The notes: a model not told the origin generated them from the sequence alone. A DNA stretch of 64,000 bases from Gnetum montanum (GCA_015680685.1 MNCI01007802.1:370066-434065), one strand, 5' to 3'. Positions 46,769 to 60,399 are shown, counted from the first letter of the stretch. Numbers and translations are program-made.

Positions 46769-48264
46769 TTTGACACCCCCCATATTAGATATCAAAATTT
46801 GAGGTCCACTTATGAATGATGAACATTTCATGCTTATGTATAAATGGCCCTATATCTAGGACATTATGCACCATAAAAGCATTACCAAACTTAATAAGTT
46901 AAAAAAAATGAGAGAACACCTAGTATAAAGAACTTGAATGTCATGTTTTTGTGTCACATCATTTAACTCTAAAATAAAAATTTAATTACAAAGTAAATAA
47001 TCCAAAATTTCAATGAGCACATATTGTGATGCAAGTTCAATAACCCATAACTCATATACATTATTAGGAAAAACAAAATCAAATGTATTAGTTACATCAA
47101 CATCACTAAAAGAAGACATCATAAATATGTGTTCACCAACTTGTAAATTTGCATTCTGATAATCAATAAAAATTTCTACATGAATAGAAATAGAAATTTT
47201 AGTATTAGTTGAAAAGATTAGGAGTGATTTAGAATCCTTCATAAAGATATTAGATTACTTGAAGAAAAATTGAAGAGAGAAAAAATTAGATATACTATAA
47301 CTAAGCATCTTATTTTTTGAGAAAGCACTTGACACTTTGAACCCAAGTTTGATACTAAGTAGACATCATCATAAAAAATATATATGGGAAGAAAAATCTT
47401 TTCAGTATTAGGAGTATCTACTCAAGTGAACAACATTATAATTGATACATTGAAAAATTAAGTGAAGAAAATTAATTGTTAGTAGGGATGAAGGTCCCAG
47501 TCCTAACAAAATTTACATCATTTTTAACATCCATGCTTGAACTTAAAATATAAAAATAATTCAAGTAGAGAGTTATGGCTTAATACCAATATCTGTATCA
47601 AAGTAAGAAAGTGGTACCACTTGTGGAAGATCATCTCCTCATTACTTATTATTGATCTTACATCGAGAATGTTCACTATCAACTATAACCCTCTTATTGC
47701 CACTAGTTTTAATCTTCATGTTCATAGTGTTCTTGTTAGAAAAGGATAAATTTGTCTTATGAGCTCTCTATCTAAGCTACTTAATACTTTTTCTACTATC
47801 AGTAAAAATATAGAAAGGAGCTTCTATCTTTAGATTAGTAATAAGGCTCTTAATTTGAAACTCCAAGTCATGGGTTCAATTTTGGTGGGCACTACTAAGT
47901 TAAAAAGTTCTAATTTGACTATATATATTGGGATGTACCTATATTAAAATTATTTTGAGGTTCTAACCACTAGGTTGCTACCACCATCCTACAACTACCC
48001 CCTCCCCCTTCCAAAAAAAAGTTAGCAAGAGGAATTATTCAAGTTATTAAGTGGAATGTTGATATGATAATTAGATTTGCTTAACTATTTATGCTTAATT
48101 TTTAAAAAGGTATCATGTTGGATGCATGTCATAAGATATATAGAGTTATATTTTGTTTGGTTTGGATACCTCTTATTATAGGCATATATGTTTGGGGATT
48201 AATGACTTGTGATGTCATAGATGATTACACCCATCCTATATTCTTAGAACAAGGGTAACATAGT
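46769..48264 (+). repeat. Flank duplicated at 58871-60399, copy 1
   Basis: 1.5 kb between LINE A and E6. It recurs downstream of LINE B at roughly 90% identity by eye. It contains SINE copy 2 and short AT-rich ORFs that are not conserved as proteins. It ends at ATAGT, the E6 target site. Confidence 0.8.
47829..48024 (+). repeat. tRNA-derived SINE, copy 2
   Basis: TTAGATTAGTAATAAGGCTC (A box, decayed), GGGTTCAATTTTGGTGGGC (B box, 47872), TTCTAATTTGACTATATAT, GAGGTTCTAACCACTAGG, pyrimidine-rich stretch and an A-run of about nine (48016). No target duplication recognised. Confidence 0.62.
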
Positions 48265-49149
48265 TGATGAAGTGTATTTTCTAGCTTTAATATCAGAGCC
48301 CTGATATTAGATATCCAATATCTCCAAGCAAGAAGCGAGGTCAAATATCCAACATCATAGGATGTGTGTTGGCCTATAAACATAATCCTTTGACACATAG
48401 TTCAGGAAGTCATATTAGTCATAGCATAATAGAGCTCTTGTAATTATTTTCCACAAAGTTAGAATATTTTCCCAAGTGGCCACAGTAGGAATCATTGAGT
48501 GTATGAATTTTTATTTGAGCACTATTGTACCTAAACATGACAATGTGTGTGGTAATAAAGATGAGCTTTCTAATAAACCTTGTAGCACTTTGGCTAGATT
48601 AAATATTTTATTTATTCATTTAATGTTTTTAGCAATTTTATTTAATGCTTTTAAGTAATTAAGCTAATTAAGAAATTAAGCTAGCTAGGTTAAATATTAA
48701 TTAATTAAGCACATAAGTACAACCACTTCGAGCATGCACATAATACTTGGTAATACCAATAACACTTAATTTTTGATAACCTAGCAACATTATATGTGTT
48801 TAGGATGTATATGAAATGTGGGATTAGATGCTTTTGTTAGGATTTGTTAGACATTGGTTAGTTAGTTAGGTTAAATTAGAAATTAAATTACTTCACTCCT
48901 TTCATCCTTTATTTTAATCATCCAAAACATAAAACATAAAAATAATAAAAATCATATGCCTTGATTACACTTAACCATACCTCTAGATATCATAAGTGTA
49001 ATTGGGAAGATAATGAATGACTATTAGGGCAAGTTCACTTCCTAGAGGCTAGTGTATTGGAAGACATAGAGTCCATAGAGTTTGACCAGATCACATGCGA
49101 ACACTTAGTGATTCATATGGTTGAGTGTAGGAGTACTTGCCACTCATCA
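48265..49149 (+). repeat. 5' LTR of E6
   Basis: 885 bp, TGATGAAGTGTATTTTCTAG to TTGCCACTCATCA. U3 words CCTGATATTAGATATCCAAT; TATA box CTATAAACATAAT near 48374. Nearly the same as the E7 LTR at 60400. Confidence 0.87.
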
Positions 49150-49172
49150 TTGGCACCATTTCCAGAGACTCT
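49150..49172 (+). promoter_or_regulatory. Primer binding site of E6
   Basis: TTGGCACCATTTCCAGAGAC follows the LTR: the tRNA-Asp-type site with CpGs changed. Confidence 0.78.
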
Positions 49173-49302
49173 TTTTGTTGAAACATGCACTATCTAGGCA
49201 TAGTGAAAATCATTAACATCGTTGGATAAACCCTAAGGTAAAAATCATCTTAAAAATAAATATAATAATTTGAGCACACTAATATATTATTTTAATTTCA
49301 AA

Positions 49303-51535
49303 ATGTCTTCTTTTCATAGGCATGATGATACTAAACTACCAGTGCCTCAATGATGTAGGGTGGTATATACTCATCTAGATGAGTATATGCCTGACTTCAT
49401 CTTCATCCTACATTAGGATGAATAATTGTGGTGGTCAAATATGAAGAGAAACATTGTAATGCTGCCCAATTGATCTATGCTTTGGATATTGCTCCAAACT
49501 CTTAGAAATTTGGATATCCAAGATCTTCAAGAAGAACACATTGAGCATGACCATGACTATTGGGACTACCATTGCACTAAAAAACACTGTAGGAGAGACC
49601 AATACTAGGAGAAGCACGATGAAGTTATAAAGGGAAAATGGTTCACCAACCCCTTATTCATACTAAACTAAAATGACAATGAGGATCCTCCCTCTAGGGG
49701 TTCTCAACATAAAGATTATCCACCCCTTGATATTGGTGATGGGGGCTTGAACCTGAATCTACAATCCACTATTAACAATCTAAGTTTAGGTAAAAGTGGG
49801 AGTCAAAGCTGGGGCACAAGCAAGCATCAAGATAATAAGAAAGCTAAAAAACATGGTCATGGTAACTATAGAGGTGGTAGTAGTCCTCCTCCCTCTTCAC
49901 CCTCTTCATCTGCATCTTCTTCTTTCTCTTGTGGTTCTAAAAGACATCATAGAAAGAACAACCATGATGAAGGTAAATAGTAGAATAATGATAATCACAG
50001 AGGCTGTCATGAATGAATGGGTAGAAAAAGACATCATAGGTGTCATCAAAATAATGATGATTATGAGCTTTTTCTGGCAACTTGAAGCATGCTAAACATT
50101 GTAGAGGCAATAAAAATTCCAACCTGTCATGTGAAAGATAGTTAAATCAGGTGACTTGACATGAACAATATCCCCAAATTTGAGGGGGGATATAAACTTG
50201 ATCTACAAACACATCTTCAATCTTTTCACAATGTCTATGCCTTACATAATATTAAAAATTATTGGTAAAAATTAAAGCTAATTCCAAAGTTACTCATCAA
50301 AGAAGCAAAAATTTGGTATCAGTTCTTGGAGCTAGAATCCATTTACAAGTGGAGTATAATGCTAGATCTATTCGGTGATAAATATTAGACATAATCCCAA
50401 GTGTCTAATCTAAGAAGGAAGATCTAAGGATAGAAGTAAGAAACACATGAATCCTTGGATGCTACCATGAATTAATACTATTATCTTACACACCAATGCC
50501 CTAGCCATGGTTATTCTCAGTGGGAACAACTTCTTCATATCATAGATAGACTTAGATTAGAAATGAGAAGAACTCTTGGGGTCTATGCCCAAGGAAGACT
50601 ATTAGAACTTAGAGCCCATAAAATCCAAAGGTTGATTGAGCAAGTTGTAAAAGAATAAGGAGAGCTGAAAAAATGGAAAAGTGCAAAGGAATATAATAGG
50701 GTTCCTTCCATTAGAAAAATGAAGGTCCATTTTTATGATAGTAAGGAGTAGTCACCTCTTGATGAGGTGCCGCAATGAAAGACCTTGCCTATCCAAAAAT
50801 ATATGTTTAAAATTTCAGCCAAGGTAGATAAAATATGGGATTTTTTGGATGAAAAATTTCAAACTACTTTAAAAATTATAAAAGAATCAAGATAGCAAAG
50901 TAGTGATCATGACTGTAGGAGGTGGAAAGAAGTTGAACATGCCTACCAAAGGGGTAAGGGAAAAGCTACTGTAGTAGAAGAAGTTGTGAAGACTAAATCA
51001 AATGATGATGGTGGATGTGACATCTGCCATTATGAACATCCTAGCGGATGTTGCTTCATTGTGTTACACTTACAAGAATCTAGAGTGTATGTTCTAAATC
51101 CTTGATTGGAAAGAAGGTAGGCATCCAAAAGATTGTCTTATCCTCAAGGAAATCCTAGGAAGTTCCACCAACAACAAACCTACTATCCAAGTGGAGCTCC
51201 ACCATAATCATACGAGTGGTACGAGTAGTGGCAACATCCACAATTATGAGAAATGCCACCACCAAGGTAGTATTACCCTTATAGGTAGCCAGATCCATAT
51301 GGGTACTATGTTTAGCAAAAAATTTATCCATGTGATTCTTCCAATCATGATACCTTCCAACATCACTACTACCCTCCTAAGTATTACCAAACTCATTCAA
51401 CATCCATTGGAGGGGAGTCCCCACATCAATATTTTCCTTCTCATCCTTCTTCAAATGTCCCTCCACCCTCAACCTCGTTATCACCTACTTCATTAATGCA
51501 CAGAAAAATTATACCTTAGTTGCAATGATGTAATG
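49303..51535 (+). pseudogene. Gag of E6
   Basis: ATG 49303 (MSSFHRHDDTKLPVPQ). Low-complexity segment open at 49747-49977 with PPPSSPSSSASSSFSCGSKR; core about 50150-50700; then GGCDICHYEHPSGC at 51012-51053, a short CX2CX3HX3C knuckle that is the best preserved of the gag copies; Gln/Tyr/Pro-rich tail 51150-51480. Stops throughout. Confidence 0.78.
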
Positions 51536-51659
51536 TAACAATGGTTGTTAAGTTACAGTTGGCTCCTTAGTTGAGTGGTTTAAAAACGAGATCACGAAAA
51601 GACATTTCTATCGAATCAAAAACCCAAATAAACCCTCACATACATCTATAGTTGGCAAC

Positions 51660-52770
51660 CATACTTCTCCATTTCCCTTTGCATATAATATGATTGAGTC
51701 CCCTTCAAAGCAAACACCTTCCAAAGTGCATACTGTCATGTTAACTCATGCAATAACTGATTGGATAAAGGTTGGTCATTTTCCTAGGAAACTATCTAAT
51801 CTTGGAAGTCCCCTTATTTACCTTCAAATTATTAGGAATAAGCCTTGCAAGGATATTCTAGATTCAAGTTATGGTGTTAATCTGATTTCCCATGAGATGT
51901 ATAAATCCTAAAACCTACCTCCACTCAAGATGAGTAACATCCGTCTCAAGTTGGTTGATCAGTCCATCATTGTTTCCTTGGGACTAGTGTAGGACATTGT
52001 AACCAGTATTTGTGGATGATCCTACATCATTGATTTCCTAGTGATATTAGTGAACAATTACAAGGGGGAATTCCCAATCATCATGGGAATGGCTTGGCTA
52101 AGCACTATTGATGCACAATTAAAGATCTAAGATCTTTTTCTTGAAATCTCTAAAGAAACTACATTCAAAAAGATACAAGAGGAAGAAAGTTTCATTCATC
52201 ACATACAGTGATAAAGGGTGCAACTATGTGTAGAAACTATGGGCCATTAATAATGTATTTATCAAATCTTGTAGTCATTATGCTGATATATCTTAAATTC
52301 AAAGGTGCCTGTACATAGTAGCCAAAAAGCAAGAGGGTACCCCATGGCTAACAACTAATTGTGAGAGTAGCTCAACACTTTGCATGGAACCTACTGAGAG
52401 CCTAACATGTGCCTACATAGAAGGCATGTATGAACTAGAGCAAGTTCATCACCAACTCTCTAATGACATAAATGATGATACCTATTGGAAAGAGCTAGAA
52501 ATCCCTAAAACTTTTAACAAGAGCCCTTAGAGTTAAAAACTCTATCTACCAGCATGGAATATGCATTCTTGAAAAATGGGAAGCTTTTAATAATCAATGT
52601 CAATCTTACTCTTGAACATAAATAAATGATATTGAAGGTGGTGAATAAATGACAAATAGCTTTTGCTTGGTCATATCCTAAACTAATAGATTGATCCTAG
52701 GATATGTCAACATCGTATCTACACTGATTCAACCATAAAGTCAAAGAGGTAGACATAGTAGTGGTTGAAT
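51660..52770 (+). pseudogene. Protease and linker of E6
   Basis: VHTVMLTHAITDWIKVGHFP, then DILDSSYGVNLISHEMYKS (51852-51908) with the catalytic Asp kept in DSSYG. C-terminal part GEFPIIMGMAWLSTIDAQL near 52070. Linker with a YIVAKKQEGTPWL-type word near 52310. Frame is open for 73 codons at 51690-51908. Confidence 0.8.
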
Positions 52771-52779
52771 GCCAAATTG

Positions 52780-53990
52780 AAGTAGATGATCAAAGATGAA
52801 ATTGAATAACACCTCATAATGAAAATTATCTATTCCATTGCAAATAGTGAGGGGTTAGCCTACTTGTGATTGTGCTAAAGAAAGATGACAAGTGGTAGGC
52901 TTGCATCGACTTCTGGCTATTGAACATGGAGACATTCAAAGATCACTTCTCATCGTTATTTGTGGATCAAGTATTAGACACTATATCTAGATAGTGCTAT
53001 TATAGTTTTCTAGATGGTTATAGTTACTATAACCAAATCCAAATTGTGGAAGAGGATCAAGTAAAAATAACATTCACAAGACCCTAGGGGACTTTTCCAT
53101 ATCGAAAGATGCCTTTTGGCCTGTGCAATGCCCTTGCCATATTTCAACACCTAGTCTTAAGCATTTTTCAACATCAAATTGGTAATGGGATGAAAGTCTT
53201 CATGGATGACTCCTTCACCTATGGTGCTACATTTAAGCAAGCCTTGAGAAATTTCTTAAAAGATGTGTGGAGATGAACCTTTGGCTCAATTGGTAGAGGA
53301 GCCATCTAATCATCCAAGAGGACATTATGTTGGTGTACAGAATCTCACAAGCATGGGTTGAGGTCAACCCTAAAAAGATTAGGGTTATCTAAGGAATTAT
53401 TAGCGAACCAAAAACTATAAAAAATATCTTATCATTCCTTGGACATATTGGTTACTACCAAATATTTATAGAGAATTTTTCTAAGATGGTAAAACCATTG
53501 GTCAAGCTAACAAAGAAAGTTGCTTCATTTATTTGGACCAAGAATGTGAAAATGCATTCCAATAGCTATAGGAGAAACTCATAGAAACTCCAATTCTATG
53601 AGCATCAGACTAGTCTAGACCATTTTATGTCATGATAGATGCATAAAATTATGCCTTGGGGGCTATGCTTATGTAGTTAGATGATCAAAAACATCCTTAT
53701 TACATCCACTGTGGAAGCTAAATCATTGTGGGTGCATAGCTAAACTACACCACCATAGAAAAAGAAATAATGGTAATGGTATTTTCTGTGGAAGAATTCA
53801 AGCACTATGTGATTCGATACAAGGTGTTCATGCACATAGACCATAGTGAAATTCACTTCTTGATGAATAAGCCAATGGTGAGCCCCCATGTCATATGGTG
53901 ACTAGTGATATTGTAAGAATTTGATGTTACGATGGTAGATCGAAAGGAAATTGAAAATCTGGTTGCTAACCACTTTCCTTAGTTGAGATG
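52780..53990 (+). pseudogene. Reverse transcriptase and RNase H of E6
   Basis: RT words are spread over frames: the CNALAIFQ equivalent near 53128, catalytic KVFMDDS near 53192, FLGHIGYYQIFIENFSKM near 53440. RNase H: MIDAQNYALGAML-type near 53632, YTTIEKEIMVMVFSVEEFKH near 53744, HIDHSEIHFLMNKP near 53836. More decayed than in E4. Confidence 0.82.
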
Positions 53991-54169
53991 GGACAACAAA
54001 GAGGAGGAAAGTCCACTATCTAATTAGTTTTTGATGAACTCCACTTTGTTGAGGAAATAACTAAACAATTGCTAATTGAGCCTAAATTGTATGATGGAAA
54101 TCTTACCTATCTTCTGACTTAAGAGATGCTACAAGAAGAAATAATAGTTTCTTCACGAAGTGAAACACT

Positions 54170-55385
54170 TCATGGAAATCAATGGGCACCTCTACAAGGT
54201 GTGCATCAATGGCCTCATTCATTTTTGTGTCCCTGATGCTAATCAACTACATGTTCTCTAAGATGCTCATGAGGGTCCTTGTGGGGGCCACTATGCAGAG
54301 AGATGCATGACCATTAAGATCTTGATGGAAAGATCTTACTAACCAACACTTTTTAGGGATGCTCATCAATTTGTTAGCTCTTATGAACATTGCTAATGCG
54401 ATGGTGGAAAGATTTCTCATATGGAGGGACCTCAATAGTGGGTTCAACCACTCGAACCCTCTAACATCTGGGGCATTAACTTCATAGGTCCCATCATGCC
54501 TATGTCAAATGGAAAGGCGTACATCATAGTTGCTGTTAACTATTATATGAAATGGGAAGAAGCAATAGTCATCACCAATTGTACATCTTCTACTATTGCT
54601 CAATTTGTACAACAGAATGTTATAAATAGGTTTGGTATGCCACCTACATTAATTTCTGATAATGGAACCCACTTTATAGGTACTAGCTTTTGGAAGCTTA
54701 CGCAATGCTTGGGGGTTGAGCATAAATTAACAACACCTTACCATCCATTAACTAGATTAAGCAGAAGTTAGAAATAGGAAAATCACTAAGATCTTAATGA
54801 GAATAGTTAGCAATTATAGGAGAGAATGGAGCACAAAACTTAACAATATCCTCTAGGCCTACCACTTCACTTGGAAGCTCCCTATACGCTACTCTCCCTA
54901 AGAGCTAGTGTATGGAAAATTGCCAACTCTTCCTATTCAATCTAAGCTCTATACACTTTCAATAGCCTATGATCATTACCTTGACTTAAGTCTAGCACAA
55001 AAAGAAAGATTAATGAATCTCAACCTACTAAATGAAAACCAATTGGTGGCCCTATCATCTAATGAGTTGTATAAGGCATTTAGCCAAAAGCACCATGACC
55101 TTAGATTAGGAAAGTCAAATTACAACTAGGAGATAAGGTCCTCTATTGGATCCCCACATATGTATGTCAACAAACTAAGTTCTAGAAATTGAGAATGGCC
55201 TTACATCATTTACAAAACCTTTTCCTCTAGGGCCATGTTAATCTACAAACATGAGAGCCCAAACAAAAAGTAGCTGGTCAATACAACATAAGTGAAACCT
55301 TTCCATGAGCATAAGAAAGCTAGTGCAACAAACACCTCATCGACTAGACAACCATGATCAATCTTTTGGATCTTCTCCCTTCAAA
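54170..55385 (+). pseudogene. Integrase of E6
   Basis: Zinc domain GGHYAERCMTIKIL near 54280 (second His changed to Cys) and a YEHC remnant near 54384. Core: GINFIGPIMPMSNGKAYIIV with the first Asp changed to Asn (54472), SDNGTHFIG with the second Asp kept (54656); the Glu region is shifted out of frame near 54755. C-terminal part from 54908 (YGKLPTLPIQSKLYTLSIAY). Confidence 0.87.
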
Positions 55386-56228
55386 TTAGTCATGGGGAAG
55401 ATAGCCATCCATGCTAACCATTATAGTGAATTTTTAATTATTTAATTTTTTTTTTATAGGTTTTTCTTTTACATCTTTTTTATCTTATAACTTTTTATTG
55501 CAATTTTTGTTTTACAACATTGTTAGTATGTTTTATTTTTCTTGAATATTTTGCAATTTCTTGTATATTTTTCTTTATTTTGGTGTGATTTTCTTATTGT
55601 ATTCTAATAATAACATGCCTTATTTCCAAATGGGTATAGTGTGGTTTGCTTGATGTGGACATGTGCTATTTGGTTATTTGATTGTTAATGTACAGATTCT
55701 AACTTTGAATTTTGTTACTAATAACTAAGACATGATTTATTTTTTATGAAATAGGCAGTGAGTCCATGACACCCACCCATCCACAAACTCTATGGTTTTC
55801 CTTGTTTTGGAAGTATGAAATCCCTTTTCCTTAAGTAGAAATTTAACAAACTTGTGACCTTGGTAGTTTCTAGACTTGAAAAGAATTTAAAGATTTGAAT
55901 AAGGTGTGACTTAAAGGGGACTCAATACTCTTTGTACCCTTCTACTTTGGTGAATGAGTGTTTTCATGGATTTTTTACTAGGCCATGTCAACCAATAACA
56001 TGAAGTTGAATAAGTTTTTGCATGATGTGGTTCCCATCCAAAATAAAAATAAAAATAAACAATAAAAAAATGATTAGAATTCAAAGCATACACCTTAGAT
56101 AAAATAAATGGGCTACAAGCACTAGTTATGGGACTAAAAAGACATGTTACCCATGCCTAAAGGTCCCCTCTAACTAAGGCTCTTTATCACTTCCTACTTC
56201 TTTTTTCTTTTTAAATAAGGAAAGATGG
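55386..56228 (+). other. Noncoding spacer of E6, truncated
   Basis: AGTCATGGGGAAGATAGCC at 55387, T-rich zone, GGCAGTGAGTCCATGACACC near 55753, GGTGTGACTTAAAGGGGACT near 55902, ATTCAAAGCATACACCTTAG at 56079, CTCTAACTAAGGCTCTT near 56167. It then jumps into LTR sequence near 56229. Confidence 0.7.
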
Positions 56229-56625
56229 TTATCCCAGTAATGCTTAATGTTTGGTAATCAAATAGCATTATACATGTTCAAGATGTGTACAGAAAGTGGG
56301 ACTAGATGCTTATGTTAGAATGAGTTAGACATTGGTTAGTTAGTTAGGTTAAATAAGCAATTAAATTACTTCATTCCTTTCATCCTTTATTTTAAGCACC
56401 TAAAACTTAAAACATAAAAATAATAAAAATCATACACCTAGATTACACTTGACCATACCTCTACATATCATAGGTATAATTGAGAAGATAATGAATGACT
56501 GTTGGGGTAAGCTCACTTCCTAAAGGCTAGTGTACTAGAAGACAGAGTCTATGGAATTTGATCGGATCATGCATGAATGCTCAGTGATTCATATGTTTAA
56601 AAATAGGGGTACCTGCTGCTTCTCA
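56229..56625 (+). repeat. 3' LTR remnant of E6
   Basis: Aligns with about 48755-49149 of the 5' LTR and ends TGCTGCTTCTCA, followed by ATAGT. U3 and the promoter are missing. Confidence 0.8.
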
Positions 56626-56630
56626 ATAGT

Positions 56631-57009
56631 GATGATAGTGAAAAACATTAATATGTACCTTGATGAGAGTAAGTTGGTTATGGAGATTTTATATTACCTT
56701 AGGATAAGGGTAGGGTTGGAATTTCAAATATGTAGCATTCAACATATGCTTTTTCTTCTTTAATGATGTGCCTACAAACTTTGCAATTGACAAGTATGAA
56801 AACTAAGAGCCATTATCAAAATAAATATTTAATGATATATAAATATCACATATATTTAATTAATAATTAAATGCACATAAAAATAAACCCATCCATAATA
56901 ATTATATATATTTTTCATATATACACATGTATACTCATAAATACGAATAACACTTTCATATTTATTTTCACGTTAATTTGACAATTTGGAAAAAATCTTA
57001 AATGCTTAC
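56631..57009. other. Unassigned AT-rich interval before LINE B
   Basis: About 380 bp, strongly AT-rich with ATATATATTTTTCATATATA-like runs near 56900. I recognise no gene or repeat. Confidence 0.4.
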
Positions 57010-58870
57010 CATCAAAATCCTTTAGGTTTGAAACCTTCTCTAAAGTAGCTACAACGTCTTCCTCTTTGTCTGGCCTCTCGAAGGCACAAGTACCATAGTT
57101 GGATGCACACAACTCAACACATGTCATCCCCTCAAAGTCCTTCAAGTACTCCATCTTGGGTTAGGAGTTTGTGATGGTCAATGAAAGAAGAAAAAGTCAA
57201 AGCTTCCTCCCCTATAACTCCACCCTTCACTTCCTCTTTATTGAATACTTCCACTACAAACAACTCCTTTTCCATTCTTTCATAGTCAATGAAAGTTGAT
57301 ATTTTCACTTTCAAACCTTCTATTGACCATTTATTCGACATGCCTTCTACTTTCCTATGAACCCCCTATCATGGAAAATTCAAGGCCTTACTAATAGGCT
57401 TTGATAGAAGCATGCAGGAAACTTTCTTTCCAGTCTAAATATTACTTTAGATCTCATTCTCCTTCATGAAATTAAGATTTCAGTAGACCATTTATCTTTT
57501 TCAGCCCATTATTTTTTTCCTCACTTCTCAATTCATTCTATGTCCCACATGAGTGGGGAAGGGGGATTTTCCATTATCTTCTTAACCTACTAGAAAGATA
57601 AAAAGATTCAGGATGGTTCTGATTCTAGTTATAAAGTTTCTTGGGCTACCTTCTCTTCCTTGCATGGTCCTTTCAGTATCTACTCAATTTATGCCCATGA
57701 TGATTCTATAGAAGGTGCTCTCCTATGGTAGGAACTACCTAATTCTCTTCCTCTGGTACCTTGGATTTTTTTGAGGACATTATAATATGATAGAATTTCC
57801 TCAAGATAAGCTTAGGGGTTGTTTATTCAACTACCAAATTTTGCTTTATACCTTCATTCATTACCATTTGTTGCTAGATGGTTCCATGCATAGCACTTTT
57901 ATGGCCTCCAATGAATTAATGGATTGAAACTTCTACCTTACAAGTTGCATGTCCCCTTTCACCTTTTGCATGATTCATCAAGAATCATTCTACTATGTAA
58001 CAAGTCTTTGGAAAAATAAGAGTCAAAAAAATTCTAGATCCCCTTCTTCTAAAGTATTTGAAGACTACCGACTCTCCCTAAAATTGAGTAGTTCCTCTGG
58101 TCTCTCCTCCACTAAGGTTTACATATCAAAAAACATCTTGAATATATCAAGATTCATAGTCTCAATTTCCCTCTTTGTGGTGGTCAAGAGGACTTTGTTC
58201 ATGTTTTTTGGCTTTGCCCCTTCACACAGCATGTGTGGACATGGCATCCAAAATTAGTCCAGCGTGCAAGCTATCCCATGATGATGTTATATTTTTCCTT
58301 TTGGCCACCACTTCTAGTAATTTTAAACTTCTGTGGAAAGTCATTAGGACCATGATTTTATATTATATTTGGATGCGTAGATGTAATGCTATCTTTCAAA
58401 TGATTGATTATTCTAATAACTGTCATCTAGCAATGATGGAGAAATTGCAGATATTCCTCCTCATTCATTTCCAACTCATATCTCAAGCATCAAAGTTCAA
58501 AATGGATATTCATCAATTGATTCATCTTCTATAGCCTTGGGAAAGACACATGTGCTCAAGCAACCCTTTTCATTAGGAATCTCTACATAGAATCTTACCT
58601 TCTTACATTTGAGTGGAGTCACCATATGGGAGTCTGTTTGCCTTTTATCAAGCACTATCTACCTCGTCCAAATTTCTACCACTCTCTCTTGTAATACGTT
58701 AGCTAGTTGGTGGATGGTAGTTCCCTAGATTGGATTTCTCCCTTTCACAAACGATTATTTATGGGAACTTTTCCTAGAGTTTCATCCCTAATATTCTAAG
58801 TTTTTCATATTTTTGTCTCCATGACTTAATGTGGTTTATGTATTTAACACTCTTTTACTATTAATAAAAC
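57010..58870 (+). mobile_element. LINE B, 5'-truncated and internally deleted
   Basis: Matches LINE A from about 42245 at roughly 90% by eye. Starts within ORF1 (CCTTTAGGTTTGAAACC near 57018), keeps the endonuclease start (57380-57800), then jumps near 57830 to the position equal to 45725 in LINE A; about 2.6 kb including the RT is missing. The C-terminal zf-RVT part (57949-58534) still shows IWMRRCNAIFQ and the words around WLCP in shifted frames. Not active. Confidence 0.83.
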
Positions 58871-60399
58871 TTCTTTTCACAGTCCGACACCCCTCATATT
58901 AGACGTCAAAATTTGAAGTCAACTTACAAATGATAAACACTTCATGCTTATGTATAAATGACCATATATCTAGGACATGATGCACCATCAAAGCATTACC
59001 AAACTTAATAAGTTAAAAAAGAAAGAAATAATGAACACCTAGTATAAAGGACTTGAATGTCATGTTTTATGTCACATCATTTAACTATGAAATGAAACTT
59101 CAATTACAAAGTGAATAATCCAAAATTTCAATGAGCACATATTATGATGCAGGATCAACAACCGATAACTCATATACATCATTAGGAAAAACAAAATCAA
59201 ATGTATTAGCTACATCAACATCACTAAAAGAAGACATCATAAGTATTTTCTCACCAACTTGTAAATTTGCATTCTAATAATCAATAAAAAGTTTTACATC
59301 AATAGAAGAAATATAAATTTTACTATCAATTCAAGAAGTTGGGAGTGATTTAGAATCCTTCATAAAAAAAATAGATTCCTTGAAGAAAAATTGAAGAGAG
59401 AAAAAATTAGATCTACTAGAACTAAGCATCTTATTGTTTGAGAAATCACTTGATTTTAAGTTGCACTTTAAACCCAAGCTTGATAGTAAGTAGACATCAT
59501 CATAAAAAATATATATGTGAAGAAAAAAACTTTTTAATATTAGGAGTATCTAATCAAATGAACAATGCTATAATTGATACATTGAAAAATTGAGTGAATA
59601 AAATTAATTATTAGTAAGGATGAAGGTCCCAATCCTAACAAAATTTACATCATTTTTAACATCCATGAACTTAAAATAGAAAAATAATTCAAGTAGAGAG
59701 TTGTGTCTTAATACCAATATTTGTATCAAAGCAAGAAATTCGTACCACTTGTGAAAGATCATCACCTCATCACTTATTATTGATCTTACATTGCGAATGT
59801 TCACTATCAACTATAACCTTCTTGTTGACACTAGTTTTAATCTTCATGTTCATAGTGTTTTTGTTGGAAAAGGAGAAATTTATCTTATGAGATATCTATC
59901 TAAGCTGCTTAATAATTTTTCTACTATTAGTAAAAATATACAATGGAGCTTCTATCTTTAGCTTAGTAATAAGGCTCTTAATTTGAAAGCTCCAAGTCAT
60001 GGATTCAATTCTCGTGGGCACTACTAAGTTAAAAATTTCTAATTTGACTATATATCTTGGGGTGTAGCTATATTATAATTATTTTGAGGTTCTAACCACT
60101 AGGTTGCTACCCCCAACCTATAGCTACCCCCTTCCCTTCCAAAAAAAAAAATATTAGCAAGATGCATTGTTTAAGTGGTTAAGTGGTGTGTTGATATGAT
60201 ACATAATTAGATTTGCTTCACTATTTATGCTTAAGTTTTAAAAAGGTATCATGTTGGATGCATGTCATAAGATATATAGAGTTATATGTTTTTGGTTTGG
60301 ATACCTCTTATTATAGGCATATATGTTTGGGCATTAATGACTTGCGATTTGATAGATGGTTACACCCATTCTATATTCTTAAAACAAGGCTAAGATAAT
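58871..60399 (+). repeat. Flank duplicated at 46769-48264, copy 2
   Basis: CCGACACCCCTCATATTAG and the following 1.5 kb match the sequence downstream of LINE A, including SINE and LTR start. Together with the LINE and the LTR/gag that follow, this marks a direct duplication of a multi-element block. Confidence 0.8.
59957..60145 (+). repeat. tRNA-derived SINE, copy 3
   Basis: TTAGCTTAGTAATAAGGCTC (A box), GGATTCAATTCTCGTGGGC (B box, 60001), TTTGACTATATATCTTGGGG, GAGGTTCTAACCACTAGG, pyrimidine stretch, A-run of about eleven. Its A box is closer to consensus than in copy 2. Carried by the block duplication, so not an independent insertion. Confidence 0.62.

Larger units (their letters stand above)
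48265..56625 (+). mobile_element. Ty3/gypsy element E6, 3'-deleted
   Basis: 8.36 kb, flanked by ATAGT (48260-48264, 56626-56630). Contains LTR, primer site, gag, protease, RT, RNase H, integrase, spacer and only the last 400 bp of the 3' LTR. U3-like block, ORF3, primer site and half of the LTR were removed by one deletion ending near 56229. Confidence 0.87.

Noticed and set aside
46982-47242. 86-codon minus-strand gene
   Set aside because: The duplicated copy near 59090-59360 does not keep the frame, and no family is recognisable.
47829-48024. Functional tRNA gene
   Set aside because: Only A- and B-box-like words are present; no cloverleaf closes, and a long non-tRNA body with an A-run follows, which fits a SINE.
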